Source: Paramacrobiotus metropolitanus
Taxonomy: Eukaryota; Tardigrada; Eutardigrada; Parachela; Macrobiotidae
Direction of reading: 5' to 3'
Length of the DNA: 64,000 nucleotides
Assembly: GCF_019649055.1 (NCBI RefSeq)
Contig: NW_026570324.1
Span: forward strand, 62,001 to 126,000
The stretch's first letter is position 1, and the number at the start of each line of letters is the position of its first letter. The translations under genes were made by a program, and so were the position numbers. The notes beneath the pieces were generated by a model. That model was not told the DNA's origin. It saw only the letters and a program-made list of their open reading frames with translations, and searched no databases. Positions 45,688 through 55,439 of this stretch are shown here, piece after piece.

Positions 45688-48600
45688 TTAGGCACTATAC
45701 GCATGAGGGCTACCTTTTGGAGCAGCTGGAGCCGTGTTCGTCGTGCTCCGCTCCGGACGCTCCGCCAGGCTATGGTAAGCTTTGGTCATTGCAGCGGATT
45801 CTTTATGGGCAGCAGGAGCGGGCACTAGAAAATTGGCGGCTGATGTTCCTCCCGCTTTGCCGGCACCCGAAGCAGGGCGGGCACGTGGAACGTTTGCTGT
45901 TGCGGTCTGTACTGGCTGCGGGCCGCGGTGGCTGGCATTAGGTGCCGGTGGGCGCAGTGCCATCCTGCCAGGGACAGTCAGTTTGCTTGTCGAAAAGTGG
46001 AATGAACTCCGGAGGGGCGGGTGCGGGACGGCACTCGGCGGCGACGGCAGCTTCGTGGGCGGCAGCGGGACGACAGCCGGCGGCGGTGGCACGTTCGTGG
46101 GCGGCAGCGGGACATCCTTCGGCGCCGGCTGCAAGCGGGTCTGTCCGGGCGGGACAGAGTCCTTGGCCGGCTGCAAATGGGTCTGTCCGGGCGGGACAGA
46201 GTCCTTGGCCGGCGGCTGGACGCGTGTCTGCGCTGGCCGGACATCCTTCGGCGCCGGCTGCAAGCGGGTCTGTCCGGGCGGGACATCCTGCGGCGACGCT
46301 GGCACGCGAGTTTCCGCGGACGGCACGGCTTTTTTCGGCGGCGGCATTGATGCCAGCTCATGCTCTTTCTGAGCTTTCTCCCGACTGAGGCGGTAGAGGG
46401 AAGAGCGAATCTGAAACGGCTCTTCTTCATTAGGGAGCGGAGGAGGTGCAAAACCGAGCGGTCGCCCCAGCGACGGCGGGTTAATGGTGTGGGAGGCTGC
46501 TGCCGATCTTGGTACTCCCCTGATCGCTGCCAGCGCCATCACTCTGTTCTGCTTAAGCCCGATTTCTCCACGGTCATATTTGGCTTCGTGGTACTGCAGC
46601 CATAGGAGTACATCCTGAAGATTTTCAGACAAATTTTGAACTTGATAGCGAGAACTGCCGGTCCGGGCACGCGGCGACTGATTTGGCGACAGTTGTGACA
46701 GACGCAGGTCCATCATCACGACAGCAATGGGAATTCCGGGGCCGCGAACGAAATCAACAGTCTGATTCGAATTTCGCTGTGTCTCAACATAAACGCAGAT
46801 GGTAACCTTTCCCCGTTCTTCCTCTACTCCCTCCTGGATTACGCACATTACCAGCCTGCTGTCGATCAAACAGACGTTGGCCCGGAGGCCGGCGACGCTG
46901 CCGAGGTCATCGCTGATGACCAGCTGGCAGAGGTTTCTATAACGCTCTCCTAAAATCATAACAATAATTAATATTAAAAATAATTAACGTAGGAATAATA
47001 ACGTACTCATGTCCGTCAGCTCGGCGTCGGCAGCGCTCACTAGCTGTCCGCTTCGCGACACCCGGTCAGCTCCGCTCTCAACCACAACTCCGGTCACATT
47101 CGGCTGGACATCCCGTACATGTCCGCTGACAAGGCTGAGTCTGGCTGCTGGAAGCTGTGCGTTCTCGCCTGCACCAGGGGTGCCATGTCGTCGCTCTTTG
47201 CGCCCACTGGTAGATGGCAATGAATTGCGGGCGCGACTGCCACGTCGACCGTCAAGATTTTCAACCTCTGCCTGGAGCTGCTGTCCCGGCTGGTCACCCC
47301 GCCTTCCCTCTTCGTGGTGCTGCGATCCGGCACCCTCCTGTTTAAATAATTTTATCAGTACGACACACGACAGCGAAACGTGTGCAGGCAGACAGTAAAA
47401 AAAGACGACAAAAGATTACCTGGGTGGCTGGATGAGAACTGCCCGACTCTACTTCCGCCACCGCTTTGCACTCCATTTCCAATGACGCGGCAGTGCCCGG
47501 CCGCTGTCCCGCCAATCCCCCTGTCCTGCGTCCAGAGGGAACAGTGACAGAGCACGCGGCCAAACGTTGAAGGCGCTTGGGTGTCTTCTTCTTCTTGGGG
47601 ACACGATTCGTCTTTTAGCCGCCTGCGCGCCAGCAATCAGGACACGGTTATTCACGCCATGATATAGCCATTAGAGGCAAAAAAAGTACCAAAGTATGAA
47701 ATGTCTTGTAGTGTTTTACAAACACGTACCGCACTGGGGAAATCCGGGATCAACGTAAAATCACCCTCACGCATTACTCGCCGGTACAGTTCCTTCCGGT
47801 CAGCCCAGGATTCATGTTTTCGCTTTACTAGCCGTTTGGCAAGCGGGCCCGTGATGAGGGAGACTTTGGCTTTATCGCGATCCAATCATTGAGCAACGAT
47901 CTGGCGGCTGGCAATGGCCTGTAGCAGCTTCATGAGATCCGGGTAGACAGAGGCAGGACACATCATCAGACGCTGAAAATTCCCCCAGTCATCCACGGAA
48001 ATTTTGTCGTCGCCCTGTTTACAATGAAAAAATCAAATCAATAATCAAACAGTGAAGTTGTCATACGATCATCGTCAGGAAAAGCACGTAGCCGGGTCGC
48101 GACTTAAGCACCTTGTAGTTTTTCTTGACGGTACCCAAATCGGTTTCTAGACATTTCTTACCAGCGCCAGCCCGTTCTGTATGGCTGCCTTCAGCGTTGC
48201 CAACATAGTTTCACGGCGTTTCAGGGGCATACCGCAGACGAATAACTGTCCTTTCTCGTCCGTGAATGGGCGATGCATTTCCTGGTCAACATGAAGAGTG
48301 ATGCCGGCCTCCTGTACCATCCGTTCGGCAGTGATCCGGCCTAAACTGATCAAAAAGTCACGATCGTGGAGGACAGCATTCTTGGCAACGCTCGTCCGGC
48401 CAGCAATGTGGAACGCGATTTCTTCGCGGGTTAGGGTCGGGAAGATCAGAATCTAAAGATGCAACAGCAAAATCGAGTTACACAGTTTGCTGCCACGCTG
48501 AATACGGGGCCGCACTACAATGCCGTCACCAGGCATGCCGAAACTCACGTCATAATTCAGGATAGGAGGAAACCGATTGCTGACAGGCATGCCCTGAAGG

Positions 48601-49239
48601 ACCGTCAACATTTTTCGCCCTGCGTGAAAAACACCAGAGTTATACAGGGATAGACATATTTAGCTAGGTTTTGACAAACGTTTCTAATAAAAAGTCAGCT
48701 AGGTCGGGCAGATGGTAAACCACACTAAACCCTAAAGAGAAATTCAACAAGGCGCCGTCTAAACTCACCACTCAGACACTCGAACACGACTTCTCCCGGG
48801 TGCTCCTGGAGGAGCTGCTTCAGAGCGTCGATCGTTTGTATGTGGGCATACCGTTCGGGGAGCATGGCGGTGAACTTGACCGTCTCCTCCAGTAAAAACG
48901 CATCCCAGTTGGTCATCGTCTTCGTAGTCGCCGTCACTTACTCGCCGTCCACGGGCCGTAAGCAATCTACATCGGTCTTGGCAACGCAATCGCGACGAAG
49001 ATTACACTGGATATAGCATAAAAATGAAACAACAGCAGGCGTACAGTATCTGGCCAACAAAGAAATCTGCTGGCAGACGTATCCGTTCAAAGTGAACAGT
49101 CAAAGCTCACCTAGACATTTGTCACCAAGTTGTTCCTGCACGACTTCCATGCGGTGATTATCAGGATTCACCCGCTTGATGACCTCCGCCATCACGGCGT
49201 CGCTGACGGCGCTGCGATACGTCGACGGAATGGACTCCA
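45688..49239 (-). CDS. unrecognised multi-exon gene with Pro-rich repeat tail
   Basis: Blocks in sense order: 49239-49111 (MESIPSTYRSAVSDAV), about 48918-48770 (NWDAFLLEETVKFTAM), about 48630-48560 (MLTVLQGMPVSNRFPP), 48452-48162 (FPTLTREEIAFHIAGRTS, FVCGMPLKRRETML), about 48019-47889 (DDKISVDDWGNFQRLM), 47885-about 47725 (VSLITGPLAKRLVKRK), about 47640-47420 (basic, KKKKTPKR), about 47342-47010 and 46959-45688 (LCQLVISDDLGSV, VYVETQRNSNQTVDF, then a 200-residue tail of VPPGQTRLQPAPKD-like repeats and PPPP runs). Most block edges have GT-AG sites. Phases at the first joins do not fit, and a TGA in the same frame separates blocks five and six (47886-47888), so there may be two genes or an unseen exon edge. 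No family is recognised. Confidence 0.5.
46120..46310 (-). repeat. coding minisatellite in the Pro-rich tail
   Basis: A unit of about 45 bases with GCGGGTCTGTCCGGGCGGGAC recurs about four times. It encodes PPGQTRLQPA(P)KD repeats. The copies are nearly identical at DNA level. Confidence 0.6.
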
Positions 49240-49638
49240 TCCTCTATTACCGGGCAGAAACAAAGGCCACGAAAATCCAGAAAGAAACTCACAACCGCAG
49301 AGACACTCCAGGGAACTGCCCGTGAACTCACAGCTCCGTAAGGCACAGGAGATCACCCTAAAGAAACTATCGTTCGACAACCGACGAATTCGACAGAAAA
49401 ACCAACCACAACAGATGCAACTAATCTAAACAAAAATTTGTTGTCGATGACTAAACAATAATCGACTGAGCGAGGACACGACTCAGGTGCAGTGATAATT
49501 TAGTGTGTGGCTGCCGAGCAAATGATTATTTTGCGTTTTTTGTTCACTTTATTCTCATGTCGTTGTGTATCACCTCCGTATCGCGAGCTCATTACGGAAT
49601 CGTGATGTTTGGGACGTGCAGCGGATAATCACCTTGCA
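49240..49638. promoter_or_regulatory. intergenic region between two divergent genes
   Basis: The 400 bases between the start codons of the minus gene (49239) and the plus gene (49639) must hold both promoters if the gene models hold. No clear TATA box is seen. Confidence 0.3.
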
Positions 49639-52600
49639 ATGGAGCATCCCGTAGTGCTCTCTCGGGGAGCCGAAGATTTCGTTTCACGGGATAATGTTAT
49701 CGCGTCCATTTCCGCATCGGAAGGTTACGTCAAGGCGAAAAAGACCAAAAAGAAGTCTGCTGCTCCAGCCGCCAATGCACAACTCGATGCCGTGGCCACT
49801 GTACCGCCACCACCCGCTCCTCCCAATGGTGCTGCCACCGGCGCTCTCCCACCTGATGACGATGTGGTCTACATGGGGCGTGATAATCCTTCCTTGCCAA
49901 ACTACCGAGTATATCATCTCTGGTGGTCACAGTTTATTAATGCCGTTGTGGGCCTGCGGGAGGCAACGGGTGATGCAGCAGTGAAGTTGGCAAGGGAGGC
50001 GGTCCTGCGCTTAGCCACCGCTACGCCAACTGTCAGAATTTTTTACCAGTTGTTCCAGGAATTTTTGGAGATCCCAGGGCACATGGAATGGGCCGCCACA
50101 CTGGGAGCACTGGTGACTGTCGGCGATGGGAAGACCTTTAGTGGCAATGAACTGGCGCAGTGCGATGGGTATCCTATGGGAAACGGAATGGTCCTGTCCG
50201 AGTTTTTGGCACTGTTCCCCGGTGTGGACTACAGCTTTTTAAACTGTGGATCCTATGTCCTCAACGTTTGGCGTACACGCTACAGATCCTCCGTCCAGGT
50301 AAATCAGCAAGGGGAATGTGTGTTTGTTTTACATCGATACTAGTTCAGCATGCTAATTTGCGGCATGGCCGAATGCTCTACTGCACATGTCGGTGTTTTC
50401 TCTACTGGACAAAATGACTGTTGTTGCTGCCCTGGTGTCTTTTCGAACGACGGATAACGTGACTTTACTATCGGCATGCCTGCAACATGATTACGAGTCC
50501 TTACACAGCATCCCTTTTTTTATGTCTATGCGTTTCTTAGGTATGGAGAAGAATGGCTTTCTGCACAATCTCGCCCTACCGGCTCGAGCCGCAACCACGA
50601 ATAATCATCACGTTTATCAGCGCATCATGCGCGATGGTGAAGTAGTGTACCATACCGCATTCCCTTTGGACATGAATTTCACCGTTAACGGCACTAAAGA
50701 CGTCTTCTTTGTAAGTTATCCCGAGGATATATTATTATAATGATATTAGGAACAAGATCAGTATTACGCGTGGCCTCCCCCACACTCTTGAGATCTTTTT
50801 AACCAAAATGTATTTTGAAATTTGGTTAATACTGTGAAATAGTGTTTTTTCTCGAGGTTGTTGTTGTTGTTTGTGTAACCGACTGCTGTGTATAACGAAA
50901 TGGCTTTTTCCGTGTTGCCGGGTAGGAAGAAGATATGTTCGGGCTGCAATATCTGGACTAGTATGAATTTCTTACGGAGAAAGAGTCCCAGCACTTCATC
51001 GGCACGGATGCCATATCCTGTGGTTTCGTTAATCGATCCATAGTGGGGGATCACGCCAAGGATACAGAAAATCGTAATGCCCGCTGCAAGGCATTCTACC
51101 AATGTTTAGATCCTCCGGATAATACGGGTATTATAACCGGCGCAATCTACCTCATGGCGCACGGACCGTCGCAGTCTATGATAGCGCACGTAAGAAAACG
51201 TTTGTACTTACAAAATAATCATATACCTACAGACAGAATGTCTGTTGTGTAGTAATGTACGAAGAGTTAACGCGGTGTGACAATGCTGTTTTATTGGGCT
51301 GATCTAACTGATGTGAGCGGCCGGACTGATTGCAAGAGGTATCGTAGCCGTTGTCGGTGTTGATTGTTAAAACGTACTAAAGTTTATCCACAGCATTAAT
51401 GCAGGCAGTCTGTCATTGCAGATTGTAATGCCCGATGATGTGAGTGCCGATCAGCAGCAGCGCATCAGCGATCTTTTACACGACCAGGGATTCGACGAAA
51501 AAGTACAGATACATTTTACCGGACAGCGCTCCGACGCGGGCAGCTGCTTTTTCGAAACCGTCGAAAGATGGATTGAGTGTATGCTCCAGCGGGAGTGGCG
51601 ACTGGCCAAGAAAAAGACCTTCGCCTACGGGTGCGTATGCAGTTTAATGTCCGTTGTCAATATTATCAAGTTACCATCTAAATGATGTTTCAAAAATTTT
51701 TTTGACACAACTTTGCAACACTTATTGGTTGAACAAAGAAAAGGTGACCAGTGATGGCTTGTTGTTGTTGTTACCTTCAATATTCACAGAAAATGTTAAC
51801 TAACCCATAAGAAAATTAGATTAATGTATCGAAAAAATGAGGAGAATAACGAAAATGAATAATGAAAATGAGAAAATGAATAATGTAAAATGAATAACTT
51901 GAATACTGAACCTAAGAATAAAATGAGAATTGCGAAAACGAGAATAGCAGAGCATGAGAGAAAGACGCACTGCGTTACAGAATGAGTTATGGTTTGCAGG
52001 GTCCAAAAGCACTCCAAGCGGGCCGTTCTCCTAGCGGACCGCACAACGCTCATGCCCGATGCTGGAACGGCAGCGCAAGCGTCCCTGGAGATTGTCCAGC
52101 GTTACTACGGGGAGAAAGGTGTCAAACATAAGGATACAGCGCTGCGTCGAGCCCATGTCCGCGTGAGATCGCGCAATCTGTCCTGGGTGGAAGAAGTCCA
52201 GGGAGGCGGTCTGTATCTGGAAGGTAACGAGGTTACCGCCACCCGGGAACACGCTATTCAAACGGGAGGCGCTCCTCATGCCACTCTGTTTGATTATGTC
52301 CGGACTATCCTGGTGCCCATGTTTCGCGTAGGTGTTTTTCTTGTCAGATTCATTGGAAACTTTACCATGCAAATGTTAATGATTTATTGCTGAATGTTCT
52401 ACAGCTCTTTGTTTTATTGTTCACAGGATTTTGTCCACCGCAACGCTGAATTCGTCGATTATCTCGTCGGACAAACGACGCCGTATAAACGCGCCATGGA
52501 TGCCGCGTACGTTTACACGACGAAGAGCGAACCGAAACCCCAAGGCGAACCTGAGCAGCCCTTCCCACCGCACTTTAACGTAACTGCCGGCCTGGCTGCC

Positions 52601-53185
52601 CTGTACACCGGTACGCTGCATCAACATCGTCCTGTACAGCCTGCCGTGCCGTCGCTGCCACCGCCACCGCCGCCGCCACCGCCGCCACCTCCTGTTGCCG
52701 TGCCACAGCCAGTTCCGCTGCAGCGTGTGCCACAAGTGGAACATGAGCGGCAAACGGTGCCTCATGTGCGCAGTTTTGGTACGGATCCCGTCCCGGCAGT
52801 GGAGTTGTTGATGGGCGGTGCTGGTCATGACGAACCACCGGCGGCGCCAGTGTTCCACCGCCCAGCGATGGACAACGCGGCGGTGCAGGTATGCATAAAG
52901 CCCAGTATGCGTACCGTGATGACGCAAGTGACACCACGTGGCCAGTCGGACGGTGTGGTCGAGAACAGGGAGGCATCCGCTAGTATCCGGGATCAGGTCC
53001 TGTCCCGACGCTTGCCTGTGGACCGTCAAGAGCAGCAAGGTCGGGCCCAGGCTCCGACCACCGCACCACGCCAGCCAGCTGAACCGGCCTCCACTGCTGG
53101 CCGCACTGATCCCGCTGCTATCCGTCAGAAAGAAGAAACGGCGACGCCCCGTTTCAAACGGCGCTTTCGCGACGACAGCGAGTAG
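49639..53185 (+). CDS. unrecognised multi-exon gene with poly-proline tail
   Basis: The ATG at 49639 opens MEHPVVLSRGAEDFV; exon 1 runs to about 50298 (GT donor) and holds a Pro/Ala linker, then YRVYHLWWSQFINAVV and IFYQLFQEFLEIPGH. Later blocks: about 50541-50710 (FLHNLALPARAATTNN, FPLDMNFTVNGTKDVFF), about 50980-51189 (QHFIGTDAISCGFVN, NTGIITGAIYLMAHG), 51421-about 51630 (IVMPDDVSADQQQRIS), about 52000-52328 (KRAVLLADRTTLMPD, RVRSRNLSWVEEVQ) and 52428-53185 (FVHRNAEFVDYLVGQ, a run of 12 or more prolines near 52665-52695, long disordered tail ending FKRRFRDDSE). Conserved-looking hydrophobic blocks suggest a real folded protein, but I cannot name the family. Some joins (second and third blocks) do not fit in phase. 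Confidence 0.55.
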
Positions 53186-53979
53186 TAAGGTGGGCGCGGT
53201 GATTCATGGTGCCGTGGAATGGCTGGTTTATCCTGATGTCTGTTTTTTTGTTTGTTTGTGATTTTTTTTGCGTAACACGTGGTCACGAGCCCATTCTGAC
53301 GGCAATTTTGTTTGGGCGATAAGTTTCTTTCATTCAGGATATAGTATGACTGTACTTGTTCGCGCACGGTATAAGGAAAGGACCATCCAGGCCTTCATGT
53401 CGCGTTGCGGTATCTTTGCTGTTTCGTTATATTTACACATATTTGTTTGGAATAGTACCGTTTTCTACGCCATTATGATGTAATCATACAGGTTGTGCCG
53501 TGTCGAGTTGTTGTTTACTTACCGGGTGGTCGACTAGCCGGCCGTGATCATTTTCCGCCGGTTTTGTGGATATAATGCGTTTATGTCCATTTGTTGATAA
53601 TAATAGTATATGTTTGTTCTTCTTGTTGCATCACACTGTACTATAAAGTATTAATAAAATTTTACTGTTCATCTGTGTGCCTTACGTCCCAGCCAGAGAA
53701 ATTTATTCATAATTATATTCACAAGGAATCAAAAATTTATTACTGCCATAACATTTACAAAAAATTGTGATTATTTTTTTGGTGATCCTTTGCAATAATA
53801 ATAACTGATATAGTATATCAATACTAAAGACGGACTGGATAGCCGCATAGCATTAACAACGCGCGCGATCGCCTGTGAACAGGTTTTTCATCACAATATA
53901 CTGCAATCGGAAGCGTCAGATTGCCTGTCCCTGTTGAGCGTCGTGCATCATCAATCTATTTCTGCTTGTCTAGTCAATA

Positions 53980-53980
<1 letters not shown>
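53186..53980. other. downstream spacer
   Basis: No gene is supported. AATAAA at about 53652 could end the transcript of the preceding gene. A GT-AG-like TTTCATTCAG stands near 53329, and a 71-aa frame (53268-53483) is open but featureless. Confidence 0.35.

Positions 53981-53981
<1 letters not shown>

Positions 53982-54013
<32 letters not shown>
53982..54013. repeat. (AT)n microsatellite
   Basis: About 15 TA dinucleotides in a row, directly beside the left inverted repeat of the next element. Confidence 0.9.
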
Positions 54014-54014
<1 letters not shown>

Positions 54015-55409
54015 AGCCCATCCAACAATTCTTTGACCGCTGTAAGCGCAGCGCATATAAATCGCGCACAGTAATGCAATTACGCATCGTAGTGCAGTGG
54101 CAGATATATTTATAAATATTCAACCAACAATAATACATTAGATCACAGTTGATCACCGATAAAGCATCATCACAGTTTTTCGTACAATGAAAATTTTATT
54201 GAAAACATAATTTCTATTACAAATTACAACACGAGCACTTTTAACAAAAGCTTCGGAAACTATCACTCATCAAGCATCAATCGACAGCGGCGGCCTAATC
54301 ACAGAGAAAATTTGGTCTAAATTCGCTCCCATCGGCGCCGTCCCCATGATCGATGCAGCATTTCCTCGCTGTATTTCGATACTGATCCGTTGGCGAAGAT
54401 ATTCCGTGGCTCGTTTTTCGCCGGTTTCCTGACGTATTTTCTGTCCGAATTCCGTTATTGTTCGGACAGCTTCCGGTCCGGGTGGTCCGAGCGTCTCAAA
54501 GCCCAGAGCACGGAATAGGTAGTCCTGGCCGATATCGCGATATTTCTCGATCTTGCCCTGCTCGGCCTGTGCTGCTGCTGCTCCCGCTCGTGCGGATGTC
54601 GCGACGATGTGCGATATGGCCATTGTATTGACGCACGTTGCGTCCCATGCCAACATCCGTCCTCTCTCCCATGGTGTCAAGGTAACGCCGTCTGGGCGCT
54701 TGCTGTCTGTAGGGAAGATACCTTGTGGCTCTAGTTCGCTTTCAAAGCCGGCCGATGCGAGGCTGCGCTTCACAATGGCGTTCAGGCATTTATGCGTAGG
54801 GATTCGTCCGCGGCTTTTCTTGCAGCTTAAGCCGTGGTAACTGCGGGCATCCGCCCACTCACCGCATACACAGCGGTGTGGGGTGATGATCGGTGCTCCA
54901 AGCCGTAAACCAGCGGCGATTCGTACTGCTGAGTCTGTAAGGAGGTTGCCAAGGGAGGCAGCCGGAAGCGCACCCAACCATGCGCCGTTTTCTTTCGTGC
55001 TAACACCGTTCAATCTTGCCTGTTCGGAGATGTCGTTCCCAGCTGCCGTTCATCATCACAGTTAAAATTATCAGGTTAATCAACAAAACCAAACAGATCG
55101 CAGTTAGAATTATCATAGTTAAATTACCAGTAACTACAAAAGAAACAGATCAGTTTATGAACTACCATTCATGAAACGAAATATGGAACAAAATATCAAT
55201 ACTCAATTCAAGCGCCACCTGCGTGGAAGACCTTCTCATATCGCACTGGAATAGATTTGTAAAGATTCTGGCAGATTTGTTGCTTATTTACGTTGAATAC
55301 GCAGACTCATGTGGCGTGATGTGTCGAAGCACATTAAATGGCTCAAGCCCACGTTTCTTTAAATTCCCGCTTACAGCGGTCAAAGAATTGTTGGATGGGC
55401 TTGTATGTG
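54012..55409. mobile_element. inverted-repeat-flanked segment carrying a LINE-type endonuclease fragment
   Basis: About 38 bases at 54012-54048 (ACAAGCCCATCCAACAATTC, then TTTGACCGCTGTAAGCG) return as their reverse complement at 55370-55409. The 1.4 kb segment between them contains the 247-aa frame at 54270-55013. No target duplication can be read because the left side is the AT microsatellite. It may be a transposon with terminal inverted repeats that captured a LINE end, or two solo repeats in opposite direction. Confidence 0.45.
54270..55013 (-). CDS. restriction-like endonuclease domain of a non-LTR retrotransposon (fragment)
   Basis: A 247-aa frame, GAWLGALPAASLGNLL onward. It has a C-x-C-x8-H-x3-C zinc motif (CVCGEWADARSYHGLSC), then R..THKCLN, then RPDG followed 12 residues later by WDATC. 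This CCHC plus PD-(x)n-D pattern is that of the restriction-like endonuclease (REL) at the C-terminus of R2/NeSL/CRE-type LINEs. The long end GNAASIMGT is also typical of this protein group in invertebrate genomes. No RT is found upstream (towards 55.4 kb), so it is a 5'-truncated copy. The frame itself is open. Clade assignment is inference. Confidence 0.6.
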   Translation of the reverse strand: MNGVSTKENGAWLGALPAASLGNLLTDSAVRIAAGLRLGAPIITPHRCVCGEWADARSYHGLSCKKSRGRIPTHKCLNAIVKRSLASAGFESELEPQGIFPTDSKRPDGVTLTPWERGRMLAWDATCVNTMAISHIVATSARAGAAAAQAEQGKIEKYRDIGQDYLFRALGFETLGPPGPEAVRTITEFGQKIRQETGEKRATEYLRQRISIEIQRGNAASIMGTAPMGANLDQIFSVIRPPLSIDA

Positions 55410-55439
55410 GAGATTTACAACGGTTATTTACGGAACACG

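Noticed and set aside
53982-54013. AT run as a replication origin
   Set aside because: It is a simple dinucleotide repeat with no other support.
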